From NCBI GenBank assembly GCA_902774845.1, contig CACYJU010000011.1, forward strand, positions 62,001-126,000: a stretch of 64,000 nucleotides of DNA, written 5' to 3'. Both the position numbers and the translations under genes were made by a program. The notes beneath the pieces were generated by a model, which saw only the letters and a program-made list of their open reading frames with translations, searched no databases and had not been told where the DNA came from. The DNA comes from an uncultured Bacteroidota bacterium. Its GTDB lineage: Bacteria > Bacteroidota > Bacteroidia > Bacteroidales > P3. Below are positions 8,666-15,406 of this stretch, one piece after another. Position 1 is the first letter of the stretch; every line of letters begins with the position of its first letter.

Positions 8666-9733
8666 TCAAAACGTCACCCTCGTACCCGATGCGATCTTAT
8701 GAGTTCCGTCCACTACCACGATATCGCCAGTGGCGAGTCCCGAGGTGATGAGCACACCGTTCGGCAGCAGGTCGCCTATCGTCACCGCACACCGTTCGGC
8801 TCTTTTCTCCTCCGTCACCTTCCACACATACCTCTCTCCGTCGTTCCCTATCTGCACTGCCCTATTCGGCACCATGAGACGCACCTCCTGTGGTCCCTCT
8901 GAAAACGTGTTGCCGTTTGTCTTTTCCGAGCATGGACACTTCACGCGGCACACCATCCCTGGCAGTATGCTGCGCATCTGTGCTTTCGTCCCCAGCAGCC
9001 GCACCTTCACAAGGTATGAGTGGCTTATCGCGTCGGCGGCGATCTCTTTCTCGTCCACGATGCCGTTCAGCTGGAGACCCTCCATAGCGTTCACCGACAC
9101 AATCACCGTGTCTCCTTTCCCTATCCTGGCGATGTCCGACTCCGGCACGCTCATCTTCACACACAGGTGGGTCATGTCTACCAGCTTCACCACAGGCTGC
9201 AGTGGCGACACCGTCGCACCGGGCTCCACATACCGTTTAGCCACCGATGCCGACATCGGGGCTGTGAGGTTGCAGTCCGAAAGGTTCTTCTGCGCCATAT
9301 CGCACAGCGACCGTGCCTGGTTCAGCTGAGTCTGCACCTCTATCCATTTCACCTCCGGCAGGCTCCCCTTGTCATACACCATCTTAGCCCTCCTGTAAGC
9401 ATCTTCTGCACGGTCCAAGGTCGACTTGGCAGCCTGATACGAGCTCTGTGCCGTACTGTTGTCTATCGTGGCGAGCAGCTGTCCTTTCCCCACACGGTCG
9501 CCCTCTTTCACCAGTATTGAAGCCACCCGTCCCATGGCGCTGAAGCACACGTCAACCGAAGCGCTCCCCTCCACAGTGCCCACATATTCTGTCATCGCGT
9601 CGGCAGCGTTGTGTGAGTCGATATGTATCACCCCCACCTTAACCACTCGCTCCGAAGGCGAGTCCGAAGGCCGCAGCCTCCCGCAAGAAAACAGCAACGG
9701 CAACAGCAAAAAGAAGATATAATAAGGTTTCAT
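8666..9733 (-). CDS. Membrane-fusion (periplasmic adaptor) lipoprotein of the RND efflux system
   Basis: This 355-residue adaptor begins with a lipoprotein signal (YIFFLLLPLLFSC, lipobox FSC). It then has the lipoyl/biotinyl half-motif GRVASILVKEGDRVGKGQLL, a helical hairpin rich in Ala, Gln and Arg (residues 90-140), the returning half LTAPMSASVAKRYVEPGATV, and beta-barrel and membrane-proximal domains to the end. It links the RND pump to the TolC-like channel in the periplasm. It is the first gene of the minus-strand adaptor-pump-channel operon. No regulator gene is adjacent; the DNA upstream is repeat-rich and non-coding. Confidence 0.92.
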   Translation of the reverse strand: MKPYYIFFLLLPLLFSCGRLRPSDSPSERVVKVGVIHIDSHNAADAMTEYVGTVEGSASVDVCFSAMGRVASILVKEGDRVGKGQLLATIDNSTAQSSYQAAKSTLDRAEDAYRRAKMVYDKGSLPEVKWIEVQTQLNQARSLCDMAQKNLSDCNLTAPMSASVAKRYVEPGATVSPLQPVVKLVDMTHLCVKMSVPESDIARIGKGDTVIVSVNAMEGLQLNGIVDEKEIAADAISHSYLVKVRLLGTKAQMRSILPGMVCRVKCPCSEKTNGNTFSEGPQEVRLMVPNRAVQIGNDGERYVWKVTEEKRAERCAVTIGDLLPNGVLITSGLATGDIVVVDGTHKIASGTRVTF

Positions 9734-9799
9734 TGGAGTTTCTTTTTATATATAACTCCTTATTAAACGAAAATGAACAATTTTTGTTTCCCTCTCGCT

Positions 9800-10023
9800 A
9801 ACCCTGAACCATAAAACCAGAACCTGGAATCGACCCTCGCATCAGACATCAGACTTCATACATCTGACTTCTTCTCTCTTCCCTCTTACATCTTACTTCT
9901 TCCATCTTCCATCATACATCTTCCCTCTTACATCTTACATCAGCCCTATAGTTCCTATCGCCACTATAGTAACTATCACCACCAAACCATGAATCCTTAA
10001 CCCTTAACCATGAACCATAGATA
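9800..10023. repeat. Heptamer repeat array (period 7) in a 446-bp gene-free stretch
   Basis: The gap 9734-10179 holds no gene. From about 9800 it is written in 7-bp words: AACCCTG-AACCATA-AAACCAG, then from 9841 an uninterrupted series ATCAGAC, ATCAGAC, TTCATAC, ATCTGAC, TTCTTCT, CTCTTCC, CTCTTAC, ATCTTAC, TTCTTCC, ATCTTCC, ATCATAC and so on to 9945. A second stretch, ATGAATC-CTTAACC-CTTAACC-ATGAACC, ends near 10016. The consensus is about [A/C/T]TCTTNC. Short open frames across it are products of the repeat. Confidence 0.8.
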
Positions 10024-10057
10024 ATCTCCGGAACATCCGTAACCTCCGGGAATTCCG
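10022..10057. repeat. Nonamer repeat (period 9), TCCG every 9 bp
   Basis: Directly after the heptamer array the spacing changes to 9 bp: TAATCTCCG, GAACATCCG, TAACCTCCG, GGAATTCCG. The words share a terminal TCCG and differ elsewhere. Confidence 0.65.
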
Positions 10058-10149
10058 AAAGCTGTAAATGATGCCATATAAAAGCAGGCAGCCGCTGTGC
10101 GGCTGTCCAAATTGAACCTGTGTTTCCATAGGATTGTTTGATAAAAAAA

Positions 10150-10177
10150 GAGCGGACATACAAGTCCGCTCCGTTTT
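10150..10177. terminator. Bidirectional intrinsic terminator
   Basis: Arms GAGCGGAC (10150-10157) and GTCCGCTC (10164-10171) pair perfectly around a 6-nt loop. A run of T follows on the plus strand (CGTTTTT) and a run of A precedes it, so it can terminate in either direction. It sits just after the stop of the minus-strand gene at 10180. Confidence 0.85.
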
Positions 10178-10179
10178 TC

Positions 10180-10578
10180 TTATTTGTTCGCCAAATGCTC
10201 CCTATACAATTTACAGAATTCCATATGAATAACGCGGTAGTATTTTGTCAAAATAGAAACCGACGATGTTCCTGATTTGGTTTTTCTTTGGATTGAAGAC
10301 TTCTCAACCTTTGTAGAGTAATCGTTGCTGTTTTTTAGGATAAGTCTTCCATCTAAATCCATTATTATTCCCTTGGCGAGGGTATCGTAGTTAAGGATGT
10401 TGTATGGTGGGTATATGTTACTCTTTACAACAATCCATTTCTTTTCAGTATCAAACTCCATCAAGTTGAAATGACGGGAGGTGCTAGTTAGACCAGGCAT
10501 TTCCTTATTAACGCGTACCCATTTTCGCAACTGCTCTTCAAGGGCATCTGTTATTATCTTTTTTTGTTGTTCGTCCAT
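10180..10578 (-). CDS. Hypothetical cytoplasmic protein, 132 residues
   Basis: I do not recognise this protein. It has no signal peptide or membrane segment. The first 22 residues (MDEQQKKIITDALEEQLRKW) look like an amphipathic helix; a mixed alpha/beta part with aromatic residues follows, then a Lys- and Ser-rich region (SSIQRKTKSGTSSVSI) and a basic C-terminal helix. A strong terminator directly after the stop and a start at ATG 10578 with ordinary codon use support a real gene. Its base composition is more AT-rich than the neighbouring efflux operon, which may mean a later arrival. No function is proposed. Confidence 0.6.
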   Translation of the reverse strand: MDEQQKKIITDALEEQLRKWVRVNKEMPGLTSTSRHFNLMEFDTEKKWIVVKSNIYPPYNILNYDTLAKGIIMDLDGRLILKNSNDYSTKVEKSSIQRKTKSGTSSVSILTKYYRVIHMEFCKLYREHLANK

Positions 10579-10688
10579 TTGTGTTCCCCTTAATCCGTGT
10601 CGGGCTCAACTTCTATTATTCTCGCCTACTCTTTTCAGGATTTTCGGCGTACTCCATTTGCATGTTTCCTTTATATCGTTATAAACAT

Positions 10689-11438
10689 TTACTTTTTGGC
10701 AGCCGATTTAACTGCACGCACAGTCAATCCGAGCTGGCGTGTTATGCCCGTACCATCAGTCGTCCAATCGTTGTTATATTGTGTATTATTTGATTGTGCC
10801 CAAATTATAAAATGAAGCGGTGACTTAGGACTATGAGATCCTAATTCAGAAGTCCAGTAGCGTCCTTCTTGCCCTTCGTCACTTGGACCGAAATTCCATA
10901 TTTCACCAGCTGCGGGAAGGAAGATACTTCTCCCGTTGGAGGCGGTGAATCGCATTCCATTGACACCGTTTTGTGTCACCCATTCCTTCGTGGTGTTTTC
11001 TACCAATTCAATACATTCATCACGAGTTGGCATGTGCGCACCGCCACCCAGTACTGCCGTGGCTACATCGTCGGAGGCTTCAAGTTTTTTCTTGTTATCG
11101 ACTGTACCATAAATCGCCCCCAACTGTTCGCGAAAATTATATTTGGTTATATTCACAAGATTACCACTCCCATCAAATTCGTAATAGGGGTAATTAGAAT
11201 TAGAATACGACTCCTTTGCCGCAGTTTCACCCCATGCAACGTAACATCCATACTCTTCCGGTGACGAAGCTCCTAAATTAACGCTATACCACAACGTACC
11301 GCTCGGCAGCCCCAAATCAATCCACTCTCCAGATGTCTCGTTACAACTAGTGCAGTTCTCATCCCTACTGCACGAAGCCAATCCACATACCATCGCTGCG
11401 CAAAGCAGCATTGCCATAAATTTCATAGTCTTTTTCAT
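10689..11438 (-). CDS. Secreted lipoprotein with a FISUMP-like domain
   Basis: Starting at ATG 11438, the protein has 249 residues with a lipoprotein signal (MLLCAAMVCGLASC). The mature part opens with EWIDLGLPSGTLWYSVNLGA, the hallmark 'VDLGLPSG..WA..N.GA' of the Fibrobacter succinogenes major paralogous domain family that is abundant in rumen and gut Bacteroidales. Later blocks YGCYVAWGET, MPTRDECIELVE, GRSIFLPAAGEIW and RYWTSELGS also follow that family. These proteins are surface or secreted and resemble C-type-lectin-like or sulfatase-modifying folds, but their role is not established. A start four codons upstream (11450) is possible but lengthens the signal peptide needlessly. Confidence 0.8.
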   Translation of the reverse strand: MKKTMKFMAMLLCAAMVCGLASCSRDENCTSCNETSGEWIDLGLPSGTLWYSVNLGASSPEEYGCYVAWGETAAKESYSNSNYPYYEFDGSGNLVNITKYNFREQLGAIYGTVDNKKKLEASDDVATAVLGGGAHMPTRDECIELVENTTKEWVTQNGVNGMRFTASNGRSIFLPAAGEIWNFGPSDEGQEGRYWTSELGSHSPKSPLHFIIWAQSNNTQYNNDWTTDGTGITRQLGLTVRAVKSAAKK

Positions 11439-11497
11439 GAAAATAAGCACTAATTTCGTGTCGTGCGCAACTTTTGATTGTTTATAATTCTTGTATT

Positions 11498-12151
11498 TTA
11501 GAAACTATAGGTAAGCCCGATGTTGAAATGACCCGACAGTGCCTTTGCGTGTGAGACCACTCCGTAGTTGTATGCCACACGCAGGCCGAAGTTGCGGTAC
11601 TTCGCTCCAACGCCGGCTCCCAACAGCAGGTCGCAGCATCCGTCACCGAACCATGTGCTGTTCTTCGTCCCCCAAAACTCTACCACACTCACCATTGTGA
11701 GGTCCAATGTCGGACCGGCAAAGAAACTGAGATAGAAGTCGTCGCCCACCTCAAACGAGTAGTTCGCCATCACAGGCACAAACCAGCCCACCTCGTGGTA
11801 CTCGCCATAATTTTTGTTCATCAGCCACCTCAGCTCCAATCCCGGCTCGATGCCGAAGGCGTCGCTCAACATGATGTTGTACAGTGCACCCACATACACT
11901 CCGTTGTACGGGAACGACTTGTAGCAGCCGAAATCCACGCCCGCCACCACGCTCAGCGTGTTCTCACCACCGCTGCGGTAGTTGCTGCGATACCTCGGCT
12001 TCGTAAAGGAATTGGAGGCCGCAGACGTTTCATAAATTGAGGCTCCAAGCTGCGGCGTGTCCATCTTTACCGGCTCCTCTGCAAAACTGGTTGCACTAAA
12101 GGCAGTCATGACAACTGCCAGAACGATTTGTTTGAAATACTTTTTCTTCAT
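11498..12151 (-). CDS. Outer-membrane beta-barrel protein (OmpW/OMP_b-brl type)
   Basis: This 217-residue protein has a clear signal peptide (MKKKYFKQIVLAVVMTAFSATSFA) and then alternating strands that are amphipathic and aromatic-rich. It ends in FNIGLTYSF, with the terminal Phe used for recognition by the BAM complex. This is the pattern of the eight-stranded 'outer membrane beta-barrel' proteins common in Bacteroidota; its ligand is unknown. A 290-nt leader separates it from a good minus-strand promoter at 12440-12470. Residues 160-165 contain a Cys-Cys pair (DGCCDLL), unusual for the family and possibly periplasm-facing. Confidence 0.8.
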   Translation of the reverse strand: MKKKYFKQIVLAVVMTAFSATSFAEEPVKMDTPQLGASIYETSAASNSFTKPRYRSNYRSGGENTLSVVAGVDFGCYKSFPYNGVYVGALYNIMLSDAFGIEPGLELRWLMNKNYGEYHEVGWFVPVMANYSFEVGDDFYLSFFAGPTLDLTMVSVVEFWGTKNSTWFGDGCCDLLLGAGVGAKYRNFGLRVAYNYGVVSHAKALSGHFNIGLTYSF

Positions 12152-12439
12152 TGTTTTTATTTTTTTTCAGTCCATCGGCTCTCAGGACTCACATGAAACA
12201 ACGAAGAAAGTGGAGCCTATCCATTTGCCCTATCTATGATGTGTGGGCTGGACTCCCTGTGAACTAAATAGGTTGGTGGATATCTCCACACATTACATGT
12301 CAATACAACAACATGTAACACATGCAGAAACACTATCCCACTTATTCCTTGTTCACATTGTGAAGTGTCCAGTTTCACATCATCGGAATAAAGCGAAAAT
12401 GCGCTTTCTCGACAAACCTTTTCTTGCGGTTTGCGACTG
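12152..12439 (-). other. Long 5' leader with inverted repeat; no gene seen
   Basis: Between the promoter at 12440-12470 and the beta-barrel gene there is a 290-nt leader without a convincing reading frame. It contains an inverted repeat, TTACATGT (12293-12300) and ACATGTAA (12311-12318) around a 10-nt loop, which could form a hairpin or be a protein-binding site. Confidence 0.4.
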
Positions 12440-12470
12440 CAAAGATACAAAAATATCAATTAATGGCAAT
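12440..12470 (-). promoter_or_regulatory. Bacteroidota promoter, ATTG-N19-TATCTTTG
   Basis: On the minus strand ATTG (12470-12467) and TATCTTTG (12447-12440) are separated by exactly 19 bp, the spacing of the Bacteroidota -33/-7 promoter. It points at the beta-barrel gene. Confidence 0.7.
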
Positions 12471-12568
12471 TCGTGTTAAAAAAACAAGCACCAGTGCCAG
12501 CCAACTGACGATAAACCGAGAGTTATGATGCTTGCATCGATGTCCGTGGTGCGATGGAAGATGATAAT

Positions 12569-12607
12569 CAATTTCCGTATTTTCCGTAATTTACGTTAAT
12601 TCCGTAA
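12569..12607. repeat. Nonamer repeat (period 9), TTCCGTA words
   Basis: The words ATTTCCGTA, TTTTCCGTA, ATTTACGTT and AATTCCGTA follow each other in 9-bp phase. The gap 12471-12774 also holds the heptamer array described next and otherwise shows no gene. Confidence 0.65.
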
Positions 12608-12640
12608 TGGCTTACCCCACCCCCGAACCATTCCCCCCCC

Positions 12641-12688
12641 ATCTTCCATCTTCCCTCTTCCATCTTCCTTCTTACCTCCCACCACCCA
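12641..12688. repeat. Heptamer repeat (period 7), ATCTTCC words
   Basis: The words ATCTTCC, ATCTTCC, CTCTTCC, ATCTTCC, TTCTTAC, CTCCCAC and CACCCAC run in 7-bp phase. This is the same family as the array at 9841-9945, about 2.7 kb away. Confidence 0.75.
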
Positions 12689-12774
12689 CCCAACTCCTTG
12701 ACTCTTAGCATTTCTAATATACTCAACTCTATGTTAAGAATAATATGTTAGTATGATAATTCTTTATGCTAAAG

Positions 12775-12805
12775 CTTGTTTATTCGAAATATATTCCTAT
12801 CTTTG
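12775..12805 (+). promoter_or_regulatory. Bacteroidota promoter, CTTG-N19-TATCTTTG
   Basis: CTTG (12775-12778), 19 bp, TATCTTTG (12798-12805). It precedes the DUF6266-like gene, with a leader of about 155 nt that includes octamer words at 12930-12965. Confidence 0.75.
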
Positions 12806-12969
12806 CCCCGTTGAAAAGCCTCTACCATCGCCACACTATCTACCCGTAACCCCACTGTCCCCCAGCAATCTACCACCCCACTGTCATCGATTCCGGAGGA
12901 ATCACAAATAAAATAAGTCCAATTCCCACTAACACATTCAAGCATTAACGCATTCAAGCAATAACAATC

Positions 12970-13746
12970 ATGGCCACAACCCTCCACAACCCCGTCACCA
13001 CCAAGTTCCAAGGACACGTAGGCCCCTACATCTACTATGTCGTCCGCAACCAGCAGCGCATCCGAAGCATGCCATCCAAGGTCCACAACCCCCGCTCCCC
13101 CAAGCAGACCGCCCACCGCACTCGATTCTCGGCCTCTAACTCCCTCGCCGCCACCTTCCGCGACGCCTACCCGCTGGGCTACCATAAGAACTCCCAAGGC
13201 CTCGACCCACGCTCCGCCTTCGTCAAGCACATCTACCACGAAGCCCTCAGCCAGGACTCACTCCTCGACCCCAATAGATTAAAACTCTCGCAAGGCTCCC
13301 TCGTCATCTTCCAGCCCACACGCACCGACTACGACGGCTCCCGCCTCACCCTCCGCTGGGCACTCGGCAGCGGCCAATCCGCCGACCGTCTCTGTGTCTG
13401 TGTCTACAACTACACCCGCGGTTTCGCTGAGTTCCGTCAGGACCTCGTCTCCCGTGGCGAAGGCCGCGTATCAATAACCATAAGGGAAGACTGGCGTGAA
13501 GACCATCTCTACGTCTACTGCTTCTGGCACAACCCACTGACGCACAAGGTCTCCACCTCCGTGGTAGCCACCGAGATCAACAATCCCGACACACAAGAAA
13601 AGACCCTCGCTGACCTCACCAAGCACCTCTACAACCTCTCCATCCCCTGGAAGTCCTACTTCCAATCCCGCTACCTCCGCAAACTCATCCAATCGTTCCC
13701 CAAACCCGACACACCCAACCAAGTCCCCCATCCCCTAAAACCATAA
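12970..13746 (+). CDS. DUF6266-like Bacteroidota protein with extreme C-rich coding strand
   Basis: The 258-residue product begins with GHVGPYIYYVVRNQQRIRSM and SPKQTAHRTRFSASN. This matches the Bacteroidota DUF6266 pattern 'G..G..V.Y...G.....R..P......P.Q..QR.RF', in which a Gly/Val strand is followed by an Arg-rich, Gln-containing segment. The rest is beta-rich, with an internal repeat-like pair (LTLRWALGSG; LCVCVYNYTRG). No signal peptide is visible. The coding strand is strikingly rich in C, with C at most third positions and G scarce, unlike the neighbours. The last 20 codons are Pro-rich. Function unknown. A good promoter lies upstream, and the gene stands alone between repeat-rich spacers. 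Confidence 0.7.
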   Translation: MATTLHNPVTTKFQGHVGPYIYYVVRNQQRIRSMPSKVHNPRSPKQTAHRTRFSASNSLAATFRDAYPLGYHKNSQGLDPRSAFVKHIYHEALSQDSLLDPNRLKLSQGSLVIFQPTRTDYDGSRLTLRWALGSGQSADRLCVCVYNYTRGFAEFRQDLVSRGEGRVSITIREDWREDHLYVYCFWHNPLTHKVSTSVVATEINNPDTQEKTLADLTKHLYNLSIPWKSYFQSRYLRKLIQSFPKPDTPNQVPHPLKP

Positions 13747-13773
13747 CACTAACACATTAGCGCACGCAAAATT

Positions 13774-13840
13774 AACGCCCTGTGCGGGCACGCACCATTC
13801 GCGCATTCCCAATATCGCCCTGTACGGGCACGCACCATTC
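13774..13840. repeat. Two copies of a CGCCCTGTNCGGGCACGCACCATT element
   Basis: Two direct copies of a GC-rich element (13774-13799 and 13814-13840) contain the pairing GCCC/GGGC. A third copy with one base changed is at 19711-19736. The gap 13747-14057 also contains 9-bp words (AAGTCCCAC, AAGTCTGAC, AAGTCCTTT at 13867-13893) and the -7 element of the next gene. Confidence 0.75.
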
Positions 13841-14030
13841 TCCCATTAACCACATTAAACCCAGAAAAGTCCCACAAGTCTGACAAGTCCTTTAACCCCT
13901 ACACGCATTCCCACATTTTTGTCTGTCCCGTTTTTTATTGGTTATCGTATACAAACCGTATGGAAACTAATGTAAATCAGCAATTTAAAATAGTGTTGAT
14001 GGATTTCTCTTAAAGTCTGGCGGTAAATCG

Positions 14031-14038
14031 TACCTTTG
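14031..14038 (+). promoter_or_regulatory. Bacteroidota -7 element (TACCTTTG)
   Basis: TACCTTTG lies 20 bp before the start of the chagasin-like lipoprotein. No convincing -33 box is seen at 19 bp. Confidence 0.5.
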
Positions 14039-14057
14039 CAACCACAATCAATGGCGT

Positions 14058-14399
14058 ATGAAAAAGCTTGTTCTCTTTTCGGTTTTGGCTTTCTTGCTTC
14101 TCTCTTGCAGGACGGATTATGACTACGATATCCACGTGGGGGACGAGATCTCCATCGAGCTGGGGTCTGACAGGTATGACGACGGATTCTCCTGGTGCTG
14201 GGATAAGCAGGACAACAAGCTCGACAGCGTCACCCACGACTATATGCCGTACAATCCTTACTCTGTCGGCTCAAAGGGTGCCGAACGCTGGCTCTTCGTG
14301 GGCGCTCACAAAGGGTCTTCCACCATACGTCTGGATTATAAGCGTCCCTCGGGCGACTCCGTCCTCGACAGCCGTGAGTATAGCGTGAAGGTGCGATAG
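14058..14399 (+). CDS. Chagasin-like (inhibitor family I42) lipoprotein
   Basis: This 113-residue protein has a lipoprotein signal (MKKLVLFSVLAFLLLSC). The mature part follows the chagasin plan: VGDEISIELGS (the first strand), DDGFSWCW in the place of loop NPTTGYxW, GSKGAERWLFVGAHKG in the place of the GxGG...W.F....G block, and LDYKRPSG in the place of (Y/F)xRPW. Chagasin-type proteins block papain-like cysteine proteases by inserting these three loops into the active site. Here the NPTTG loop is replaced by DRYDDG and RPW lacks its Trp, so activity is uncertain. As a lipoprotein it would act in the periplasm or on the surface. It is a single gene with its own -7 box. Confidence 0.7.
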   Translation: MKKLVLFSVLAFLLLSCRTDYDYDIHVGDEISIELGSDRYDDGFSWCWDKQDNKLDSVTHDYMPYNPYSVGSKGAERWLFVGAHKGSSTIRLDYKRPSGDSVLDSREYSVKVR

Positions 14400-14429
14400 T
14401 GCTTGTGCCTTCGTTAGCAATAACGCACA

Positions 14430-14720
14430 TATAATTTTCGAACACGGATCTACACGGATGTTTGTTTTCATTGTCTTTCTTGTCTTCATTATTTAGGGTC
14501 ACACAGATAGCACAGATAGCACAGAATTTTTTCGAACACGGATCTCTCGGATTTACACGGATTATTTTCTTGTTATATGGCTTGGATGGTTATGTCCCGC
14601 GGAAAGTGCGGAAAGTGCGGAAATTTCTTCTTTTTTTGAACACGGATTTACGCGGATGTTTGTCTTCTTTTGTCTTTCTTGTCTTCATTTAATGTCACAC
14701 AGGTATCACAGAACAAACAA
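14430..14720. repeat. Mosaic of 9-bp words and CACGGAT repeats
   Basis: This gene-free stretch (14400-14849) contains AACACGGAT and TACACGGAT words at least five times, CACAGATAG twice in tandem (14503-14520), GCGGAAAGT twice in tandem (14598-14617), and TTGTCTTTC/TTGTCTTCA pairs at about 14470 and 14670. A block of about 60 bp, from ACGGAT through GTTTGT and GTCTTCAT to TCACACAG, occurs twice (near 14448 and 14644). The words keep a 9-bp spacing. Confidence 0.7.
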
Positions 14721-14849
14721 TGATGTTTGTTTTCTAGAAAAACTCCGATTGACAATGGGTTGTTGAGTATTGATATGATGATATATTATTGATTGTGCGA
14801 TATTTATGATATGGTCACATTCAGTTCGCTTTGAAAAAAGTGAACAAAT

Positions 14850-14880
14850 GTTTGTTAATTAAAAAAATATCAGTATTTTT
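14850..14880 (+). promoter_or_regulatory. Bacteroidota consensus promoter, TTTG-N19-TATTTTTG
   Basis: TTTG (14850-14853), 19 bp, TATTTTTG (14873-14880). This is a perfect match to the -33/-7 consensus and the evident promoter of rimP-nusA-infB. Confidence 0.85.
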
Positions 14881-14894
14881 GCAGCGAATTTCGA

Positions 14895-14912
14895 GAGGGG
14901 ACATGAGTCCCC
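14895..14912 (+). promoter_or_regulatory. 5'-leader hairpin of the rimP-nusA-infB operon
   Basis: AGGGGAC (14895-14901) and GTCCCCT (14906-14912) pair perfectly around the tetraloop ATGA, within about 10 nt of the expected transcript start. TTAACTTTT follows. It could shield the 5' end or act as a weak attenuator. Confidence 0.6.
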
Positions 14913-14935
14913 TTAACTTTTGTATATAGGTCAAA

Positions 14936-15376
14936 ATGATAGACAAACTCAAAGTCATGGAATTGGTCGAGGGCACCCTCGAAGGTGGTCCTCTCTTCCT
15001 TGTGGGCATGAAAATCACTCCTGACAACAGGATTTTCATCGACATCGACGGCGACAACGGTGTGACCATCGACGACTGCATAGCTCTCAGCCGCACCGTG
15101 GAGAACAGCCTCAACCGTGATGAGGAGGACTTCGAACTGAACGTCTCCTCTGCTGGTGCCGACTCTCCTCTGAAGATGCCGCGCCAGTATGTGCGCCATA
15201 TCGGACGCTCCCTCTCGGTGACCACCAACGAGGGCGAGAAGGCTGAAGGCACTCTCACCGCTGCCGACGAGAACGGCATCACCCTCAAGAGCGCCGGCTC
15301 CAAGAAGAAAACCAGCGAGGAGCTGCACTACGCCTACAGCGAGATAAAGACCGCTCACGTGATTATAAAATTCTGA
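14936..15376 (+). CDS. rimP: Ribosome maturation factor RimP
   Basis: This 146-residue protein matches RimP in size and in its N-terminal domain block DNRIFIDIDGDNGVTIDDCI (known family form: 'I.V.ID...GV..DDC...SR'). ISRTVE-type and LNVSSAGADSPLKMPRQY segments correspond to the family's 'YE.EVSSPG.DRPL' motif. RimP binds the 30S subunit and assists its late maturation in the cytoplasm. It is the first gene of the conserved rimP-nusA-infB operon, behind a consensus promoter and a leader hairpin, 30 bp before nusA. Confidence 0.93.
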   Translation: MIDKLKVMELVEGTLEGGPLFLVGMKITPDNRIFIDIDGDNGVTIDDCIALSRTVENSLNRDEEDFELNVSSAGADSPLKMPRQYVRHIGRSLSVTTNEGEKAEGTLTAADENGITLKSAGSKKKTSEELHYAYSEIKTAHVIIKF

Positions 15377-15406
15377 ATATAAACAAAAAATACAACATAA
15401 AACAAA

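Noticed and set aside
9912..10163. An 83-residue minus-strand frame
   Set aside because: It is built from the 7-bp and 9-bp words and includes one arm of the terminator.
12217..12479. Short frames on both strands in the beta-barrel leader
   Set aside because: They overlap a promoter and an inverted repeat and resemble nothing known.
14462..14692. A 76-residue plus-strand frame between the chagasin-like gene and rimP
   Set aside because: It is composed of repeated CACGGAT and GTCTTTCTTG words.
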